Position numbers and translations under genes: made by a program. Below the pieces are notes generated by a model. That model saw nothing but the letters and a program-made list of their open reading frames with translations, was not told the DNA's origin and ran no database searches. Positions 14,687-14,706 of a stretch of 14,706 bases of DNA are shown piece by piece. Numbering within the stretch: position 1 is the first letter of the stretch; the number at the start of each line of letters is the position of its first letter. This DNA comes from a bacterium (lineage in GTDB: Bacteria > Desulfobacterota > DSWW01), in assembly GCA_030609865.1 (NCBI GenBank), contig JAUWSZ010000009.1, positions 1 through 14,706 of the forward strand, in the 5' to 3' direction.

Positions 14687-14706
14687 CTAAGTCACGCCAT
14701 TAGACT

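Overview
The window looks like chromosomal DNA of a strict anaerobe. Candidates are Desulfobacterota (the old Deltaproteobacteria) or a related syntrophic lineage. This rests on gene content: oxygen-sensitive 2-hydroxyacyl-CoA dehydratase / benzoyl-CoA reductase-type proteins, an acetyl-CoA-synthase-related protein and an Fe-S old-yellow-enzyme flavoprotein. Moderately high GC and repeat elements of a type I associate with that group also fit. The taxon is an inference; there is no rRNA or other marker gene here.

Layout. (1) 1-1622, plus strand: the 3' part of a sensor histidine kinase and, overlapping by ATGA, an OmpR/PhoB-type response regulator. (2) 6083 down to 1626, minus strand: a tight four-gene operon. 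In order it encodes a small and a large dehydratase/reductase-family subunit, an acetyl-CoA-synthase middle-domain-like protein with a four-cysteine tail, and a short old-yellow-enzyme reductase with its own cysteine cluster. (3) 6328-8952, plus strand: a second, paralogous small/large subunit pair, head to head with the first. A 152-bp inverted-repeat element separates its two genes. A strong bidirectional terminator follows at 8992-9033. (4) 9064-14387: a set of CoA-thioester enzymes. These are a MaoC-type (R)-specific enoyl-CoA hydratase (minus), a citrate-synthase-like gene broken by an in-frame TGA (plus), a hotdog thioesterase (minus), an HSD17B4-like (3R)-hydroxyacyl-CoA dehydrogenase (minus) and a thiolase (plus). 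(5) 14388-14706: no gene; a short hairpin and a roughly 183-bp inverted-repeat element flanked by a 7-bp direct repeat.

How the parts may work together. The dehydratase/reductase pairs would do a radical-type reductive or eliminating step on a CoA thioester. The flavoprotein could reduce the unsaturated product. Hydratase, (R)-hydroxyacyl-CoA dehydrogenase and thiolase would complete a beta-oxidation sequence, with the thioesterase controlling CoA release. The substrate cannot be read from the sequence. The ATP-dependent activator this family needs is not in the window.

Most unusual points: the acetyl-CoA-synthase-like protein inside a dehydratase operon; the apparent loss of one cluster cysteine in both large subunits, replaced by a shared GHMGHKDG motif; and three TTGTAAA-like repeats at exact 11-bp spacing in two separate promoter regions, upstream of the dehydratase operons and upstream of the dehydrogenase. 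These could tie the two gene groups into one regulon.
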